A DNA stretch of 64,000 bases from Paraburkholderia phenazinium (GTDB lineage: Bacteria; Pseudomonadota; Gammaproteobacteria; Burkholderiales; Burkholderiaceae). Shown here in pieces: positions 62,531-64,000 of this stretch. The stretch is taken from assembly GCF_900141745.1 (NCBI RefSeq), contig NZ_FSRM01000001.1, positions 434,001 to 498,000 on the forward strand, given 5' to 3'. Both the position numbers and the translations under genes were made by a program. Under the pieces are notes generated by a model that saw nothing but the letters and a program-made list of their open reading frames with translations, had not been told where the DNA came from and did no database searches. Within the stretch, counting starts at the first letter, position 1; each line of letters begins with the position of its first letter.

Positions 62531-63448
62531 TTAAGCCATCCGTTTCAGTTTGGGGTCGAGCGCGTCGCGCAGGCCGTCGCCGAGCAGATTGATCGCCAGC
62601 ACCGAGATCACGATCGACAAGCCAGGCAAGGTCACGATCCACCACGCGTTATCGATGTAATCACGCGCCGACGCCAGCATCGCCCCCCACTCCGCCGCCG
62701 GCGGTTGCACGCCGAGGCCGAGAAAGCCGAGCGCGGCGGCATCGAGAATCGCCGACGAAAAGCCGAGTGTAGCCTGCACGATCAGCGGCGCAGTGCAGTT
62801 CGGGAGCACTTGCGAGAACATCAACCGGAAGGTGCCGGCGCCCGCCACGCGCGAAGCCGTCACGTACTCCTTCTGCAACTCGCCGAGCGCAGACGCCCGC
62901 GTCAGACGCACATAACCCGGCAACGCGACGATCGCGATAGCGAACATCGTATTGAGGAGCCCCGGACCGATGATCGCCACCACCGCCACCGCAAGCAGCA
63001 GCGACGGCAGCGCAAGCAGCACGTCCATGATGCGCATGATCGGCGTATCGGCCCATTTCTCGAAAAACGCGGCGATCAAGCCGAGCACGATACCCGGGAT
63101 CAGCGCCAGCACGACCGAGACGAAGCCGATCCAGAACGACAGGCGCGCACCGTACATCAGGCGGGACAGGATGTCCCGGCCCGCTTCGTCGGTACCGAGA
63201 ATGAACTTCCAGTTGCCGCCGTCGAGCCAGGCGGGTGGGATCTTCACGTAGTCGCGGTACTGCTCGATCGGGCTGTGCGGGGCGATCAACGGAGCGAAGA
63301 TCGCCACGAAGATCAGCAACAGCACCACGACACCGGCCGATACCGCGCCGCGGTTGCGCGAAAAGTTTGCCCAGAACTCACGGGCGGCCAGCGCCCGGCC
63401 GCTTGGCGGGGTCACTGACTGGGGGACTGTGTTTTGAATGTCTGCCAC
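62531..63448 (-). CDS. dppC: Peptide ABC transporter permease DppC-type
   Basis: This 305-residue protein has about six membrane helices. The N-terminal part ANFSRNRGAVSAGVVVLLLI is the first, and LGTDEAGRDILSRLMYGARL is the conserved DppC/OppC loop. The EAA-type motif is around YVRLTRASALGELQKEYVTA, which contacts the ATPases. It ends LGDGLRDALDPKLKRMA, as family members do. It is separated from dppB by 4 bp. Confidence 0.94.
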   Translation of the reverse strand: MADIQNTVPQSVTPPSGRALAAREFWANFSRNRGAVSAGVVVLLLIFVAIFAPLIAPHSPIEQYRDYVKIPPAWLDGGNWKFILGTDEAGRDILSRLMYGARLSFWIGFVSVVLALIPGIVLGLIAAFFEKWADTPIMRIMDVLLALPSLLLAVAVVAIIGPGLLNTMFAIAIVALPGYVRLTRASALGELQKEYVTASRVAGAGTFRLMFSQVLPNCTAPLIVQATLGFSSAILDAAALGFLGLGVQPPAAEWGAMLASARDYIDNAWWIVTLPGLSIVISVLAINLLGDGLRDALDPKLKRMA

Positions 63449-63452
63449 GGTT

Positions 63453-64000
63453 TTACCTCGTATGGCGAATGCGCGGATTCAACACGCCGTACAACAGATC
63501 GACGATCAGATTCACGACGATCACGAGTGTGGCAATCAGGAGGATACCGCCCTGCACGACGGGATAGTCGCGCCGGCTGATTGCGTCGATCAGCCATTTG
63601 CCGATACCCGGCCAGGAGAACAGCGTCTCGGTCAGCACCGCGCCGGCTAGCAGCGTGCCCACCTGCAGGCCGATCACGGTCACCACCGGAATCAACGCAT
63701 TACGCAGCGCATGCACGACGATCACGCGTCCCGGCGGCAAGCCCTTGGCGCGAGCGGTGCGAATATAGTCCTCGCGCAGCACTTCGAGCATCGACGAGCG
63801 CGTCATGCGCGCAACGACCGCCAAAGGAATCGTGCCGAGCACAATGGCCGGCAAAATCAGATGGCTCAACGCCGACTTGAACGAGCCTTCATCGGTGCCT
63901 GGCAGCAGTGAATCGATCAACATGAAGCCCGTCACGTGCGGAATGTCGAACTCCACCGCGATGCGGCCCGACACCGGCGTCCAGCCGAGCTTCACCGAAA
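63453..64000 (-). CDS. dppB: Peptide ABC transporter permease DppB-type (5' end beyond window)
   Basis: Only the C-terminal part (about 182 residues) lies in the window, and the frame is open to the right edge. It includes VARMTRSSMLEVLREDYIRT and the following ARAKGLPPGRV, the EAA-type motif of DppB/OppB permeases. TVIGLQVGTLLAGAVLTETL and the ending DLLYGVLNPRIRHTR are also conserved. Full family members have about 310-340 residues, so nearly half is missing because of the window. It is the upstream partner of dppC, and the binding-protein gene dppA would be expected further right. Confidence 0.93.
   Translation of the reverse strand, partial: SVKLGWTPVSGRIAVEFDIPHVTGFMLIDSLLPGTDEGSFKSALSHLILPAIVLGTIPLAVVARMTRSSMLEVLREDYIRTARAKGLPPGRVIVVHALRNALIPVVTVIGLQVGTLLAGAVLTETLFSWPGIGKWLIDAISRRDYPVVQGGILLIATLVIVVNLIVDLLYGVLNPRIRHTR

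Overview
The window is high-GC, and its conserved right part has the gene content and order of a Burkholderia/Paraburkholderia chromosome: glmS, glmU, ttcA, folB, a pteridine-reductase-like SDR, a MidA-type methyltransferase, DUF2905, cca, a GST, an NDUFA9-like protein, a lytic transglycosylase, 5-formyl-THF cyclo-ligase, pxpBCA and dppBCDF. The genus is inferred from gene order and protein resemblance. No rRNA, tRNA, CRISPR array, integrase or transposase gene was found.

Layout. (a) 1-3.7 kb: a catabolic locus on the minus strand (an FAD oxidoreductase cut by the window edge, its small [2Fe-2S] partner and a periplasmic binding protein), with a divergent LysR regulator. (b) 3.8-38.6 kb: a long accessory region that ends just after the 3' end of glmS, the classical Tn7 target. 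It is a patchwork of candidate defence genes, DNA-damage genes, gene relics and unknowns. It includes a PD-(D/E)XK-like protein, a DUF262/DUF1524 (GmrSD-like) protein, a KAP NTPase, imuA-dnaE2 with imuB reduced to a remnant, an SRAP protein, a membrane protein with a proline-rich partner, a subtilase, an HNH fusion protein, a 1300-residue nuclease-STAND NTPase, a retron-type operon (small membrane protein, XRE regulator, reverse transcriptase, TIR protein), a polyamine-synthase-like pair, an XRE/ImmA-IrrE/PIN operon and a McrA-like HNH protein. (c) 38.65-64 kb: housekeeping chromosome.

How the genes work together. In the island the proposed cooperating units are the retron-type operon (RT with a TIR effector), the two overlapping genes at 32.85-34.25 kb, the XRE/ImmA/PIN triplet, and the SOS-controlled imuA-dnaE2 pair. 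In the core, glmU and glmS make UDP-GlcNAc precursors, folB and the SDR are pterin genes, and pxpBCA with DUF969/DUF979 form a probable 5-oxoproline utilisation and uptake unit. dppBCDF is a peptide/nickel-class ABC importer that runs off the right edge.

The most interesting signals are the retron-type operon with a TIR partner, the large STAND NTPase with an N-terminal Cap4-like nuclease, two 'FWGxG' proteins that look like distant homologues a few kb apart, a perfect 19-bp inverted repeat built around a LexA-type box, and repeated motifs next to glmS that resemble a Tn7-like transposon end although no tns genes are visible.
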